Below are positions 9,144 to 17,947 of a stretch of DNA of 64,000 nt, in pieces (position 1 is the stretch's first letter; the number at the start of each line of letters is the position of its first letter). Under the pieces are notes generated by a model. The model did not search any database, was not told the DNA's origin, and worked only from the letters and a program-made list of their open reading frames with translations. The stretch comes from CBDCYS01 sp965226185 (GTDB taxonomy: Bacteria > Acidobacteriota > Terriglobia > Bryobacterales > UBA6623): the NCBI GenBank assembly GCA_965226185.1, contig CBDDCT010000006.1, positions 248,001 through 312,000 of the forward strand. The letters are read 5' to 3'. A program made the translations under genes and the position numbers.

Positions 9144-9365
9144 TCAAGAATAGGACGACAGTGACGAAGCGCCGGCGTCTCCCGCACTTTGAGTCTGCCG
9201 AACGCGCGCGTCGACGTTCTCGATCAGCGCTTCGGCTTCGAGCTGGTGGCCATCGCTCAGCAGATCCCAAGCCTCTTCGATGGTCGCGCGAAGGCGCTGA
9301 TCAAGATCGAATTTCCGCAGGCGAATGATGGCGTCGGCGAGAGAACGATCCGTGCGATTTGTCAC
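9144..9365 (-). CDS. Small hypothetical protein
   Basis: 73 residues if translated from a GTG at 9363-9365 (VTNRTDRSLADAIIRLRK...). The sequence is helical and charged (DLDQRLRATIEEAWDLLSDGHQLEAEALIENVDARV), which looks like real protein rather than a shadow frame. A longer version of the frame continues upstream into the ferritin-like remnant but becomes arginine-rich and implausible there. No family is recognised. It is convergent with pckA. Confidence 0.4.
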   Translation of the reverse strand: MTNRTDRSLADAIIRLRKFDLDQRLRATIEEAWDLLSDGHQLEAEALIENVDARVRQTQSAGDAGASSLSSYS

Positions 9366-9484
9366 AGGTGCTATTAGTGTAGCCTGGTTGAGCCCTTTAT
9401 GGAAGAAAAAAGTTGATATTTGATCCGAAAGGTCATGAATTGTTTTAAACAACAACGTTGCTTTTGTATACGTTGAATCGGTGA

Positions 9485-9744
9485 TCAACAACGGTATCGG
9501 GCTAGGCGCGGGATGCCGGCGAGGTCCATGAAGCGGCCGAGGTCGCGGGCGTGCCGCTGCTCTTCGCGAATGAAGAGCTTGATGGCTTCGGCGCAGGCTG
9601 GGGTGCGCTGGCGTACGGCGAACTCGTGAGCGCAACGGATGATGTGCCTGCCTTGCGAGCTTTGGCAGAGCTGAAACTCGCGGACCGAATCCCAGATCGC
9701 GGTCCGCTCCGAGCCGGTGATTTCAGCGCCCCGCTCTCCTACGT
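9485..9744 (-). pseudogene. Remnant of a ferritin-like helical protein
   Basis: The translated segment SVREFQLCQSSQGRHIIRCAHEF...AIKLFIREEQRHARDLGRFMDLAGIPRL has the EExxH spacing (REEQRH) and helix pattern of ferritin-like diiron proteins of the tRNA-hydroxylase/rubrerythrin fold. Only one helical pair is left. The N-terminal part stops at the end of the ThuA gene and the C-terminal half (second metal-binding pair) is missing after 9485. I read it as a truncated remnant. A shortened functional protein is less likely because a second metal-ligand pair is lacking. Confidence 0.5.
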
Positions 9745-9777
9745 TCACGGCTCGGAAAAGATGACACGCCGGCTGAG

Positions 9778-10594
9778 CTACTCTCCTGACGGTTGGGGCA
9801 AGGGCGTGGTGTCGCCGTTGGTGAGTCCTAGGACCCATTTCACGGCTTCCAGCCACATTTTTTGGATGTCGGGGCGATCCCAGACGGTGGGGCGGTGGCC
9901 TAGGACGGAAGTGAAGACGCGTCCTTTACCCCAGTTGCGGACCCAGGTAATGGCGAAGTCTTTGTCGGTTCTGTGGACTCTCTTTTCCGTTAGGTCGACC
10001 GATGAGACGTCGAGGCTCATCAGCACTCGTGCTTTGGCGCGTGAGTAACGGTTGAGCTGGTAGATCTCATCGGTGATCTCGAAGCTTTTGGGGAAATGCC
10101 CGGTGGCCGGGAAATTGCGGTCCTCCAAATTGATGCGAACCTTTTGATGCCACGGATGCTCGTCGAAGGCGCCTCCGACCATTTCGACGTATTCGGGCCA
10201 GGAGTCGCGAAAGCTGTCCGTGCCGCTGTGGGCGGCGAGAATGCCCTTGCCGTCTTCGCGCACAAAAGACATGACGTCGGCCTTCTGGCCGTCGGTGAGG
10301 GGCAAGTCCCCTTGGCAGAGGAACATGATGATGTCGAAGTGATCGAGGTTCTTCTTGTTGGAGCCGAGTTTCTTTTTCGTCAGCAGCTTGACGTCGGTAT
10401 GAAAGCGGACGTCGAACAGCCCCGACTCTTGTCCGATCTTCTCCATGGTGTACATAGCGTGGGAGACGGAGTCATGGGCCCAGCCCTGGCTGGCGCCGAT
10501 CAATTAAGATGTGTTTCTTTTCCTGGCTGTCAGCGGCGGCGAGGGCGGGTAGCAGGATAAGCAGGCATGCAAGGGGTAGAATGATTTGCTTCAT
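9778..10594 (-). pseudogene. ThuA-domain secreted protein, single-base frameshift after the signal peptide
   Basis: The main frame (from about 10503 down to 9778) encodes a ThuA-like glutamine-amidotransferase-fold domain: IIMFLCQGDLPLTDGQ, GILAAHSGTDSFRDSW, GAFDEHPWHQKV, ITWVRNWGKGRVFTSVLGH. Immediately upstream in another frame lies an excellent signal peptide starting with ATG at 10594 (MKQIILPLACLLILLPALAAA) that ends in KKHILI. The family reading would be HILI-IGASQGW. The two halves are out of register by one extra base in the ATTGATC context near 10497-10503. Either a real frameshift has silenced export or the base is an assembly error. A TTG at 10501-10503 could start a leaderless, cytoplasmic form. 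Its promoter lies in the repeat at 10599-10740. Confidence 0.7.
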
Positions 10595-10598
10595 TATT

Positions 10599-10740
10599 AG
10601 CCAGGATTTCCATTTTGGCACGGGCACGGTGAAAGTATACACCCGCGCTGCCCCGAATACCACGTCTTTTCGCGCTGAACCCTGCACATGACCTCCGCCG
10701 GTAGGCGCCAGGGCTCGTCCATCCGCTCACAGACGTTGAT
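10599..10740 (-). promoter_or_regulatory. Promoter-bearing repeat upstream of the ThuA gene
   Basis: This stretch is repeated in inverted orientation at about 31137-31277, upstream of the interrupted TPR gene. Shared landmarks on the gene-sense strand are GTTCAGCGCGAAAAGACGTGG, cut here to its core CAGCGCGAAAAGACGTGG, followed by a -10-like TATACT (10634-10639) and CCAAAATGGAAAT just before the start codon. The -10 box lies about 40 bases before the ATG at 10594. No good -35 box is visible. Confidence 0.55.
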
Positions 10741-12300
10741 TGAGCGGGATGAACGGCGCTCCGGCCGACACTGCCCCTTGCGAAACCTTTTGGAGCCGAA
10801 AACTGTTGATCCTCGCCCGGTCAACGCTACCCGCTTGGCAGCGGCAGCGCCCAGATCCTGTGCAGCATGTCGCCGAACAGCCTGCGGTTCAAATGCCCTT
10901 CGGCCAGCAGCAGCCAGTAATACCGCGCGTGCTTGACCAGCCGACCGCCGGTCTTCATCAACCTGTGTTGCAAGCTCGTCAGCGACCAACTCTTGATCCT
11001 GTTCGGCAGTCCGAGCCGCCGCCACAAGTTGCCCAGGTTGTAGGCCAGCACGCTCAGTTGTAGCCGTACCTCGTTCGCCCGGAACCGATGGCACGACAGC
11101 CTTGTCCAATGCGTGGCCTGTTTGCCTTCCTTGATCCACTGCTCCGCCGTGCCGCGCTTGTTGTAGAAGCGTACCACCGAGCGGCTTGGCAAGCTCATGC
11201 TCGTCACGATGAATCCGACCCGCGGGAACAGCTCGCCCTGGTGATGCTCGACCTTGGCGACGATCCGCCTCGCCTGCGACCAACTCTCCGCCTGATAGCG
11301 AAAACTCTTGTAGCGCACCAAGGGCTTCCGGGAGGGCCTTCCCGGCGGCCGAAACAAGATGTCTTCGATCTCCAACTCCAGGCTCTTGTTGGCCGGAATG
11401 CGAATGGCGTACTGTACTCCGCGTTCCTCCGAAGCCTCATAAACTTCCGGCTTGGCAAAGGCCGCATCGCCCCGCAAGGCGACCTGCTTGCCCGCAGCCT
11501 GTTGGCGCTCGATCTCCGGCAACAATAGCTCATCCCAGTCCTCGGCGCTGTGCACGTTGCCGGGACGCAGCTTGGCAGCGAGGCAATCACCATGACCGTT
11601 GAACAAAAGTAACGGGTGATAGCAGACCGACTCGAAGTGTCCGTTGTAGGCACTGCCTTCCTGTTGGCCATGGACCGGACTCTCGGTGGAGTCCATGTCC
11701 AGAACGACCCGCTCGGAGTCGTCGAACGCTTCCGCTTGCCCGACCAGCTCTCGGTTCAGCGCCATCAGCCCCAGCAGGTTCTCTTCGCTCGCCAGCATCT
11801 CCGTCTCGAAGCCATGCAGCGTCGAGGTCAAGGCCGCACCGCGATCCCAGACCTTCTGCGAACCGATCAGCCGAAACGTCGGATCGATCGAAACCCTCTC
11901 GGCGTCGTTGAGGTCCTCGTAGCCCGCCAAGCGGCTGTAGACCGACTGCCGCAACAGATCAGCGAGCGTGAACTGCTTGTTTGTGCCTTGCCGGGAGTCG
12001 CTGAGATGCTCGTCAATCAGTTCTCCGAGACCGAGCCGTTCGTCCAGTTCGCGAACCAAAATCAGGCCACCGTCGGAGGTGACGTGCGATCCCTGGAAAT
12101 CGACTTTCAACAAGCCGTTGAAACTTAGCTGGAATGGCTTGGTTTGTTTTTCACCCATTGGGTGTTGGCCTCCCTGGCGTCCTCATCGGGCTCTAGCCCC
12201 TATGAATAAAGACGCTCAAGGCCGCTGGAAGGTCGGGATGTCAAACACCAAATTGAAAATGCGGGATTAGAGCCTCCTGGGCAGGTTAGCATAGGCTGGG
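10741..12300 (-). mobile_element. IS1380-type insertion sequence (ends not resolved)
   Basis: The element contains one intact transposase gene (10827-12158) with about 85-140 bases on each side. The left boundary must lie inside about 10741, where similarity to the repeat at 31.1 kb ends. The right boundary must lie before the family B repeat that starts at 12308. I could not identify convincing terminal inverted repeats by eye, so both borders are approximate. Confidence 0.6.
10827..12158 (-). CDS. IS1380-family transposase
   Basis: 443-residue DDE transposase, apparently intact. The N-terminal block VTSDGGLILVRELDERLGL followed by a helical segment ending YSRLAGYEDLNDAERV is characteristic of IS1380. 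The catalytic triad can be read as the first D in VVLDMDSTES, the second in ALRGDAAFAKPEVY, and the E in the YNKRGTAEQWIKEGK (Y-R-E-K) motif. Frame and length match active family members, so this copy may still transpose. It lies between the ThuA gene and a sulfatase gene. Whether it mobilises the window's miniature elements is not shown, since their ends were not matched to it. Confidence 0.9.
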   Translation of the reverse strand: MGEKQTKPFQLSFNGLLKVDFQGSHVTSDGGLILVRELDERLGLGELIDEHLSDSRQGTNKQFTLADLLRQSVYSRLAGYEDLNDAERVSIDPTFRLIGSQKVWDRGAALTSTLHGFETEMLASEENLLGLMALNRELVGQAEAFDDSERVVLDMDSTESPVHGQQEGSAYNGHFESVCYHPLLLFNGHGDCLAAKLRPGNVHSAEDWDELLLPEIERQQAAGKQVALRGDAAFAKPEVYEASEERGVQYAIRIPANKSLELEIEDILFRPPGRPSRKPLVRYKSFRYQAESWSQARRIVAKVEHHQGELFPRVGFIVTSMSLPSRSVVRFYNKRGTAEQWIKEGKQATHWTRLSCHRFRANEVRLQLSVLAYNLGNLWRRLGLPNRIKSWSLTSLQHRLMKTGGRLVKHARYYWLLLAEGHLNRRLFGDMLHRIWALPLPSG

Positions 12301-12307
12301 CCGGGTC

Positions 12308-12503
12308 TAACCTGCATTTCTCACCACCTGGCGTGACGAGCTGCGTGAGAGGCGCGTCAGTACGAGGCGCGTTCGGCTTGACGCCAACCCCGCTGAATCA
12401 AAGACACATACTTGACGGTAGGTCGAAAACGGTCGGCAAGTGCAAACAAGGACTGCCGGGCCTCTCGCCTGCCTCGCCCGTCAGGCGCTGAGAAACCCGG
12501 GCT
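12308..12503. repeat. Decayed full-length copy of the family B inverted-repeat element
   Basis: In opposite orientation this copy matches the 184-bp element at 3275-3458. The left part TGCGTGAGAGGC then CGTCAGTACGAGGCGCG is nearly identical, and the right part has GCCTCTCGCCTGC then CCGTCAGGCGCTGAGAAA. The terminal repeats are degraded (CTGCATTTCTCACCACC versus GCTGAGAAACCCGGGCT). It begins just beyond the IS1380 element. Confidence 0.65.
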
Positions 12504-13129
12504 GACAAACTCGGTCACGGATTTTTGATAGAATTATTCCCTTTGTTTTCAACAGTTTTCTCCAGGAAGCGCCAGGCCGCCCGGGACCGGCTTGCTATCC
12601 TAAAAAAGGGAAACTCAGCGATGAATCATTTTCCATGTGGAGGTGACCGGCAGGCGATCCAGGCCCCCCCGCCCGGCAAAAACCCCGATATCCTCTCATA
12701 CACTCGCAAATCCTCTCATTGAAAAAATTAACCGCTTATAAATGAACAACTTGCGCCCAAACCGCTCAAGTCCGTTGAGACTCTTTTGCTAGCGAATACG
12801 AGGACGATGACAGCAAAAAAGACCAAAGGGCGAACATTGAAAAAAATCCGTTTGATCGCTGGATGAAACAGGATCGCCTCCAGAATGCCCGAAAAGTTGC
12901 GCCGTGAGAAATGCAGGCTAAGGGTGCCGGCAGATAGGGGGAGATTTCACCTCCGGTCATTTCCATTCCCCGGGTTCTTCGCTTCAACTCTTTGTGCAAA
13001 CGTTCCATAGCCTTGGCGTGCTTCTGACAGCGTTGTGTTGGCGCAGGCGGGAGATGCAGAGAAACTTGTAACCTGGAATCATCGGCTCATGCCGGCTACA
13101 TGTGGCGAACGAGGAATGAGGTGGAGGAA
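12504..13129. other. Gap of about 620 bases without a supported gene
   Basis: The stretch is visibly AT-richer than its surroundings between 12530 and 12900. The only protein-like signal is minus-strand 12966-13020, reading AMERLHKELKRRTRG. This resembles the short C-terminal motif of IS256-type transposases but is too short and isolated to call. No RNA gene or clear promoter was found. Confidence 0.5.
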
Positions 13130-14644
13130 GTGGCGCTGGCCAAGCGATGGTTTGGCCTCTTGGCGGCCTGCGCGGTGGTTTGGTCAGCCTGTGGTGAAAC
13201 TCGCGACGTGGGGAACCGCCGAAACGTCCTCCTCATCCTGACCGAAGACCAAGGTGCGCAGATGGGCTCCTTGGGCACGCCAGGTCTGCAGACGCCCCAC
13301 ATGGACACGATCGCCGGTCGCGGCGTGCTGTTCACCAACGCCTTTGTCGCCTACCCTGTCTGCTCTCCATCGAAAGCGGTGATCTACACCGGGCTGTATC
13401 CTCACGCGAACGGCCTGCGCAACCTGACCCAGAATTTCTTTGCTCCCGCCGCGGAACTGACGCCGGAGCAACTCGAGAACCCGGTCTACAAACGGGCGAG
13501 GATTCACGAGTCGGTTCCGACCCTCGTAGAGCTGCTTCACGATGCCGGCTATTACACCGGCGTGTCGATGAAAATCCACGTCTCTCCCATCCACAAGCTG
13601 CCCTATGACGAGTGGCTGCGAAACGAAGAGGAAGACGCCTGTGGTTTCAAGGGGAATCCGAGCAAGCAGCTAGCGGTCCAGTTCATCGAGAATGCTCGGC
13701 GGGAAGACGCGCCATGGTTCCTGCTATACAACATCGAGCAGCCTCACCGGCCATTCCGAAACAGCGATGACCAGCCCATAACGGTGGATCCCGCTGAAGT
13801 CGAAATCCCGCCGTTTCTGCCCGATACGCCTGCCGTCCGCAAGGATTGGGCCGAGTATCTCGACTACATCGAGTGCGCCGACGGCCTGGTGGGCGGCGCC
13901 CTCGCAGCCCTCGAGGAGACGGCGGCCACCCATAACACGCTGGTCATCTTCCTCGGTGACCACGGTCCGGCCTACCAGCGCGGAAAGATGACGCTTTACG
14001 ATTTCGGGCTGCGCGTGCCGATGGCTGTCATGGGACCGGGAGTCCCTGCTGCTCGGTCAAGTGATGCTTTGGTCAGCGAAGTGGATTTGATGCCGACGAT
14101 CCTTGACTTCGCGGGCGTGGAGCGGCCGGAGCGCGAACAAGGGCTTTCGCTTATGCCGATTCTACGGGGTGAGCAAGGGGCGGCGGGCCACGAGCACGTC
14201 TTTGCGGAAATCCATCACGACTATATCTACTTTGCGGACAGCCCGGAGGAGCGTGGGGTCCAGCACCCGGGCATGCAGGAGCGTAGCGTCCATGACAGCC
14301 GCTTCCACTTGATCTACCGCGAGAACACGGACCAGCCGCGCGACGTGAACTCGGATCTGCGGGAGTGGGAGCGGTGGTTGAACCGTACGTGGGGTGAGAC
14401 CATCGCGCGGAGGGACCGCTTTCCCCGGCAGTACGAGATGATAGCCGAGCAAGACCCGATGCGCCTCGGTGGCAAGCCGCCTAGTTTGGAACTCTATGAT
14501 ATTGAATCGGATCCCCACGAAATGACGAACTTGGCAGACAGCGCCGAACACAAGGCTCAGCTCGATCGCTTGCTCGAAGTCCTGCGTGCGTGGGCAGTGG
14601 AGACGGAAGACCGGTTTATCACTCTCGGTCGGCCGGGTGACTGA
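13130..14644 (+). CDS. Sulfatase-family lipoprotein with a CxPxK active-site variant
   Basis: Alkaline-phosphatase-superfamily sulfatase, nearest in pattern to heparan N-sulfatase-like enzymes. Domain order is metal-site strand RNVLLILTEDQGAQMG, the formylglycine region VCSPSKAVIYTGLYPH, the mid-domain LLYNIEQPHRPF, and FLGDHGPAYQRGKMTLYDFGLRVP. The usual formylglycine motif is CxPxR. Here the arginine position is lysine (C78, K82 from the GTG start), which may affect maturation or catalysis. A lipoprotein-type leader (GLLAACAVVWSAC) suggests outer-membrane or periplasmic anchoring. I prefer GTG at 13130 (with GAGGAATGAGG upstream), though an ATG at 13100 is in frame. No sulfatase-maturing enzyme is seen nearby. 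Confidence 0.85.
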   Translation: MALAKRWFGLLAACAVVWSACGETRDVGNRRNVLLILTEDQGAQMGSLGTPGLQTPHMDTIAGRGVLFTNAFVAYPVCSPSKAVIYTGLYPHANGLRNLTQNFFAPAAELTPEQLENPVYKRARIHESVPTLVELLHDAGYYTGVSMKIHVSPIHKLPYDEWLRNEEEDACGFKGNPSKQLAVQFIENARREDAPWFLLYNIEQPHRPFRNSDDQPITVDPAEVEIPPFLPDTPAVRKDWAEYLDYIECADGLVGGALAALEETAATHNTLVIFLGDHGPAYQRGKMTLYDFGLRVPMAVMGPGVPAARSSDALVSEVDLMPTILDFAGVERPEREQGLSLMPILRGEQGAAGHEHVFAEIHHDYIYFADSPEERGVQHPGMQERSVHDSRFHLIYRENTDQPRDVNSDLREWERWLNRTWGETIARRDRFPRQYEMIAEQDPMRLGGKPPSLELYDIESDPHEMTNLADSAEHKAQLDRLLEVLRAWAVETEDRFITLGRPGD

Positions 14645-14985
14645 TTGGGCGCTGAGAGCGAGCCGCTCCAACTTAGTGGTACGGCGTGCACACCCCTGCA
14701 AACAGTAAAGCGGCCCGCAGGGGTAAAACCCGTAAGGGCGTCACACAGCCGAAAGCCCGCGCCGTAAGCGGCGGGAACGCCCCGCGGCCTGGCAGCGGCG
14801 AAGAAGGCCTTCGATTCGCTGTGCAAGGCTGTCAGGCGGTCGTTTTCTGGGCGGCGAACGTTTTTGCTTCGGCTTTACAAGCGCCTGGCCCAGCGGCCAT
14901 TCCGACTCGACTCGCAACCCCGCATCTTCCGTCCCGCTCGTGCTGCCTGAAATCGGCCACTTCTACGACGGGCTGCTAGCCTAGT
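14645..14985. other. Intergenic gap with no supported gene
   Basis: About 340 bases between the sulfatase and the hypothetical gene on the opposite strand. Short frames on both strands are arginine- and alanine-rich shadows. Several short GC-rich inverted repeats are present (for example CGCCGTAAGCGGCG near 14760), but none has a T-tract. Nothing further could be assigned. Confidence 0.5.
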
Positions 14986-15336
14986 CTAGAAAGGCCGCAC
15001 GTCGGATAGACCCGCCAGCCGCTCGAGAACCTCTTCGTCGGCGATAAACTCGGCCTTGGGAAGGCGGATGCACCCCAGATCACAGCGATGGCCAGGAAAG
15101 AGTTCGGCGAAAATATCCTTGAGCCAATGATCGACTTCGGACATGGTCGGCAATGAGTTGGCTAGACAAACGCCGGCCCCTTCAATCATGCCGAGGCACG
15201 AATCCGAACCGTCGATGGTCTCACTCACGAGGTGAACGAATTTGCCGTCTATCTGGTGGACCTCTGCTCGAAGTTCTTCCATTTGTCTCATTGTCCCGTC
15301 AGCGTTGCCCAGTACGCAATGGCCACGCAGGTTCAA
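14986..15336 (-). CDS. Hypothetical protein, possibly N-terminally degraded
   Basis: 116 residues from a TTG at 15334-15336. An internal ATG gives a shorter form beginning MRQMEELRAEV. The sequence reads like real coding (QIDGKFVHLVSETIDGSDSCLGMIEGAGV, EVDHWLKDIFAELFPGHRCD). The frame extends plausibly upstream as WIYILNLRGHCVLG until a stop about 50 bases before the miniature element at 15391, and no ATG start is available. The gene may therefore have lost its 5' end. No family is recognised. Confidence 0.4.
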   Translation of the reverse strand: MNLRGHCVLGNADGTMRQMEELRAEVHQIDGKFVHLVSETIDGSDSCLGMIEGAGVCLANSLPTMSEVDHWLKDIFAELFPGHRCDLGCIRLPKAEFIADEEVLERLAGLSDVRPF

Positions 15337-15390
15337 AATATAGATCCAACTGATAGGACTTGCGTACCAATACTGCTACCGTCCGTACCA

Positions 15391-15920
15391 CCTGAATTAT
15401 GCACAGATTCACTTTGCGAGTGTGGCTGCGTTCGTAGCGGGTTGGCGGTCGTCGTGAGGTGGTAGCTCGGCAACTGGCCTTTTGACTTCTCCGTGTCCGG
15501 TTTCCCTTCCCGCCCAGAATCCGCGTCGTCAAAACCTCGCTCGGAAGTGACGTGTTTCCAGTGTGTTACGGCTAGTGCATAAAATTTTATGCATAGCGCA
15601 TAGCCAGGCTCTCAGATCAGCGCCCTCCCGACCACCGGCAGCAAGCCGCCGTAGGGAGTCGGCTTCCTGCCGCGGAAGTGGTAAGGCGTCGAAGCCCCGA
15701 TTTTATTGGGCCGCGAGGCCGTCACGGCTGGGCCTTGTTGGACGGGCCTTTGGGAGCTATGCTGTTTTCGTCTGGTAACCATGTGGGTGACCTCCTTGGG
15801 GTTGGCTGGCGAAGCTGGGATCTTTGCCAGCCTACCTTTTTACCCCATGTTTTCGGGGGTTCCCAATGGTCCCTTGCGGCTCAGCCCTCCTCAGGTCCAC
15901 GCCGCAGTGCATAATTCAGG
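15391..15920. mobile_element. 530-bp miniature inverted-repeat element, copy 1
   Basis: Bounded by 14-bp perfect inverted repeats CCTGAATTATGCAC and GTGCATAATTCAGG, and flanked by a 5-bp target duplication TACCA (15386-15390 and 15921-15925). It carries an internal 18-bp perfect palindrome TGCATAAAATTTTATGCA at 15576-15593. It encodes no transposase: the 112-residue frame seen in copies 2 and 3 is frameshifted here, which argues against coding. End length, CCT terminus and 5-bp duplication resemble ISEcp1-type IS1380 elements, so trans-mobilisation by such a transposase is inferred. Confidence 0.9.
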
Positions 15921-15943
15921 TACCATTACTAATTAGGTTGCAC

Positions 15944-16281
15944 CTAAGGCAGAACTTCGTAAAGGACCCTCCCATCACTCTCATGAGGCATTCTTACCCC
16001 CAGGAGGGCGGTGAGCGTGGGCGCCACATCTTCCGGCCCGGCAGACTGATCGTACCGGCCCAGCCGGGAGCCTCCTTCATGTAGTAGCTGCTCGTGATGA
16101 AGCAGCCGCGGGGATCGGAATACCAGCAGGCGGCGTCGCCCTTCCGCCCCGCCATGAGAATGGCCCCGCGGTCTTTCGTGGAAAGCGCCACGACGCGGGA
16201 GCCGGGATGGCGGCGTTTCAGGCGGTCTCCCAGCGTCTCGGCCAGCAACGACTGGGGTGGGCCCGGTGTGCTACCCGCGAC
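15944..16281 (-). pseudogene. Remnant of an alkaline-phosphatase-superfamily phosphodiesterase/phosphatase
   Basis: Minus-strand translation begins STPGPPQSLLAETLGDRL and continues SRVVALSTKDRGAILMAGRKGDAACWY and ITSSYYMKEAPGW, the middle of a PafA/nucleotide-pyrophosphatase-like enzyme. It then changes frame into GRYDQSAGPEDVAPTLTALLG ... SDGRVLYEVLP-stop, which matches the C-terminal end of the same family. Roughly half the protein is missing between the two parts, and the 5' end is cut by the IS481-type element at about 16281. This is a doubly broken gene, with the miniature element inserted about 20 bases past its stop. Confidence 0.65.
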
Positions 16282-17681
16282 ATAGTGAACACTTTATACC
16301 GGCGACATAGTGAACAGATTGCCTCCTTTCGTTGGTGTTGTCAAGGATGATTCAGAGTTGTTGGTTGATTCACGGTTGTTGGTTGATTGCGGGTTGCTCG
16401 GTGCTTCAGAACTGCCCGGTGGTTCAGAGCTGCTCGATGCTTCACAGCCGTTGGGAACCGGCGAAGCCGGCCCGGAGGGGCCGTTGTCCCGGCGTCGGGA
16501 CAACGGCGCGAGCCTGCCGCGGCGCTCGTCGAACGTGCCCAGCTCGAGCGAGCAGAACCAGACCCGATAGACCCCGTCGGCGATCGCCTCGAGCCCCAGC
16601 GGTTCCCTGTAGAGCAGCTCGCTGACGAAGATCCGCGCCCCGCGCCAGTAGATCTCGCCGCGCTTGCCCACCTGGCGCCGCGGAAAGCTCGACGGATACT
16701 CGATCTCAGGCAGCTGCGACGGATAAGCACGATCCGAGGGGCGATAGAGACTGGCCGGCACTTGCTGGCCCAACGCCTGGTACGGCCGCCGATTGGCCGC
16801 CGGCGGATCGGCCGTGTGTTGCTTGAGCGAGCGATGAAAACGCTCCTGGCGGCCGTTGGCGCTGGGCGTCGCCGGGGAATGCGTTCCACCTCGATGCCCA
16901 GCCTCAGCCACCACACGCTCAAGCGGCTCAAACCCTTGATGGCACGGCTCGCAAACGGCGCGCCGTTGTCGCTGCGGATGGCGCGCGGCAGCCCGTATTG
17001 GAGAAACACCGCCTCGAGCACCCTGCGTACCTGCACGAAGTTGCAGGCATCGACGGCTTGGCAGCACAGCGCGTAGCGGCTGGCATTGTCGACCAGGGTC
17101 AGCGGATCGATGCGACTGCCATCGCGGCACGGGAACCAGCCCTTGAAGTCGATCGAGACGACATCGTTGGGCTCTTTGGCGTGTGCCAGAGGTTCGCTGT
17201 AGGGCGGTGTGCGGCGGCGTTTCTTGCGTGGCCGCGTGAGCCCTTCCTGACGCAGGATCTCGCCGATCGTCGAGGCGGCTGGCGGCTGTTGTTGAGGCTG
17301 CTCACGCCGCATCACGGCGCGGATCTTTGGTGCGCCCCACAGCGGGTGCGCGGCGCGGATATCGAGAATGCGGGCGACTCGCTCGGGCGTGATCTGTTGC
17401 GGGTGATGGAGCGGCGCCCGCGAGAGGTCGGCGAGCCCTGCGGGGCCCTCGCGCTGGTAGCGCTGGACCCATTTGTAGCCGATGCGGCGTTGCATGCCGT
17501 AGCGGCGGCAAAGCTCGGTCTTCGACTCCAGACCGGCTTTCCAATCCAAGATGAACTTCATACGTTGATCCATGGCGTGTGTTTCTTCCCAAGGCATGGA
17601 AACATTGTCGTCTCTCCATGTTTCCCCTGAAAAGTTGTTCACCATGTAGCCGGTATGTTTTGTTCACCATGTCCCCGGTAA
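16271..17681 (-). mobile_element. IS481-type insertion sequence with doubled terminal motifs
   Basis: The transposase gene is flanked by similar inverted ends of about 45 bases. Each end contains two head-to-tail copies of a motif: GCGACATAGTGAACA at about 16278-16292 and 16302-16316, and on the other end (reverse strand) GGGACATGGTGAACA and GCTACATGGTGAACA at about 17645-17675. These are probably transposase-binding sites. The outermost bases are hard to fix because a few flanking bases also pair. No clean target duplication was recognised. Confidence 0.7.
16294..17573 (-). pseudogene. IS481-family transposase, frameshifted
   Basis: From ATG at 17573 the frame encodes the N-terminal helix-turn-helix (FILDWKAGLESKTELCRRYG), then the rve catalytic start (NDVVSIDFKGWFPCRDG, first D) and YGLPRAIRSDNGAPF (second D). 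After GIEVERIP the reading continues only in a second frame as ATPSANGRQERFHRSLK, which holds the third acidic residue, and runs to 16294. The break is at a G4 run (16874-16877, plus strand). One added base there would restore a single protein. IS481 elements normally use one frame, so this is a lesion or sequencing slip rather than programmed frameshifting. The C-terminal tail is a Ser/Asn/Thr/Pro-rich stretch encoded by short tandem repeats (about 16340-16450). Confidence 0.75.
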
Positions 17682-17692
17682 GCACCGGTCTC

Positions 17693-17754
17693 TCACCCAG
17701 GGTTCCGCTTCGCTCCACCCATGGGCTACGATCCTGCGCCGCTTCGCGGCTCAA
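17693..17754. repeat. Dispersed 60-bp hairpin repeat (family C), copy 1
   Basis: Contains CACCCAGGGTTCCGCTTCG, CTCCACCCATGGGCTACG and GCGCCGCTTCGCGGC. The inverted copy at 26416-26472 is almost identical. The segment has short self-complementary parts (GCCGCTTCGCGGC) and no coding capacity. It sits in the 190-base space between the IS481-type element and kbl. Confidence 0.65.
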
Positions 17755-17947
17755 AAAGTCTTAAGTGACGTGTATTGCGCTTAGCCGGGCCCACGGAAAA
17801 CGCCAAGCGGATGGTTACCGAAACGGCCACCAGCGTATCTCCTTCCGGGGCTCAATCCCCGGTGCCCGGCCCGATCATCGCGGGAGCTGTTCGAGCCCGC
17901 TTGCAAGGCTCGTAGCGCGGCCCCGGCTTCTCTTCGGTTTCAGATCC

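Noticed and set aside
12966..13020. IS256-like transposase C-terminal motif (ERLHKELKRRTRG, minus strand)
   Set aside because: Only about 15 residues match; no catalytic part is present, so it is not listed as an element.
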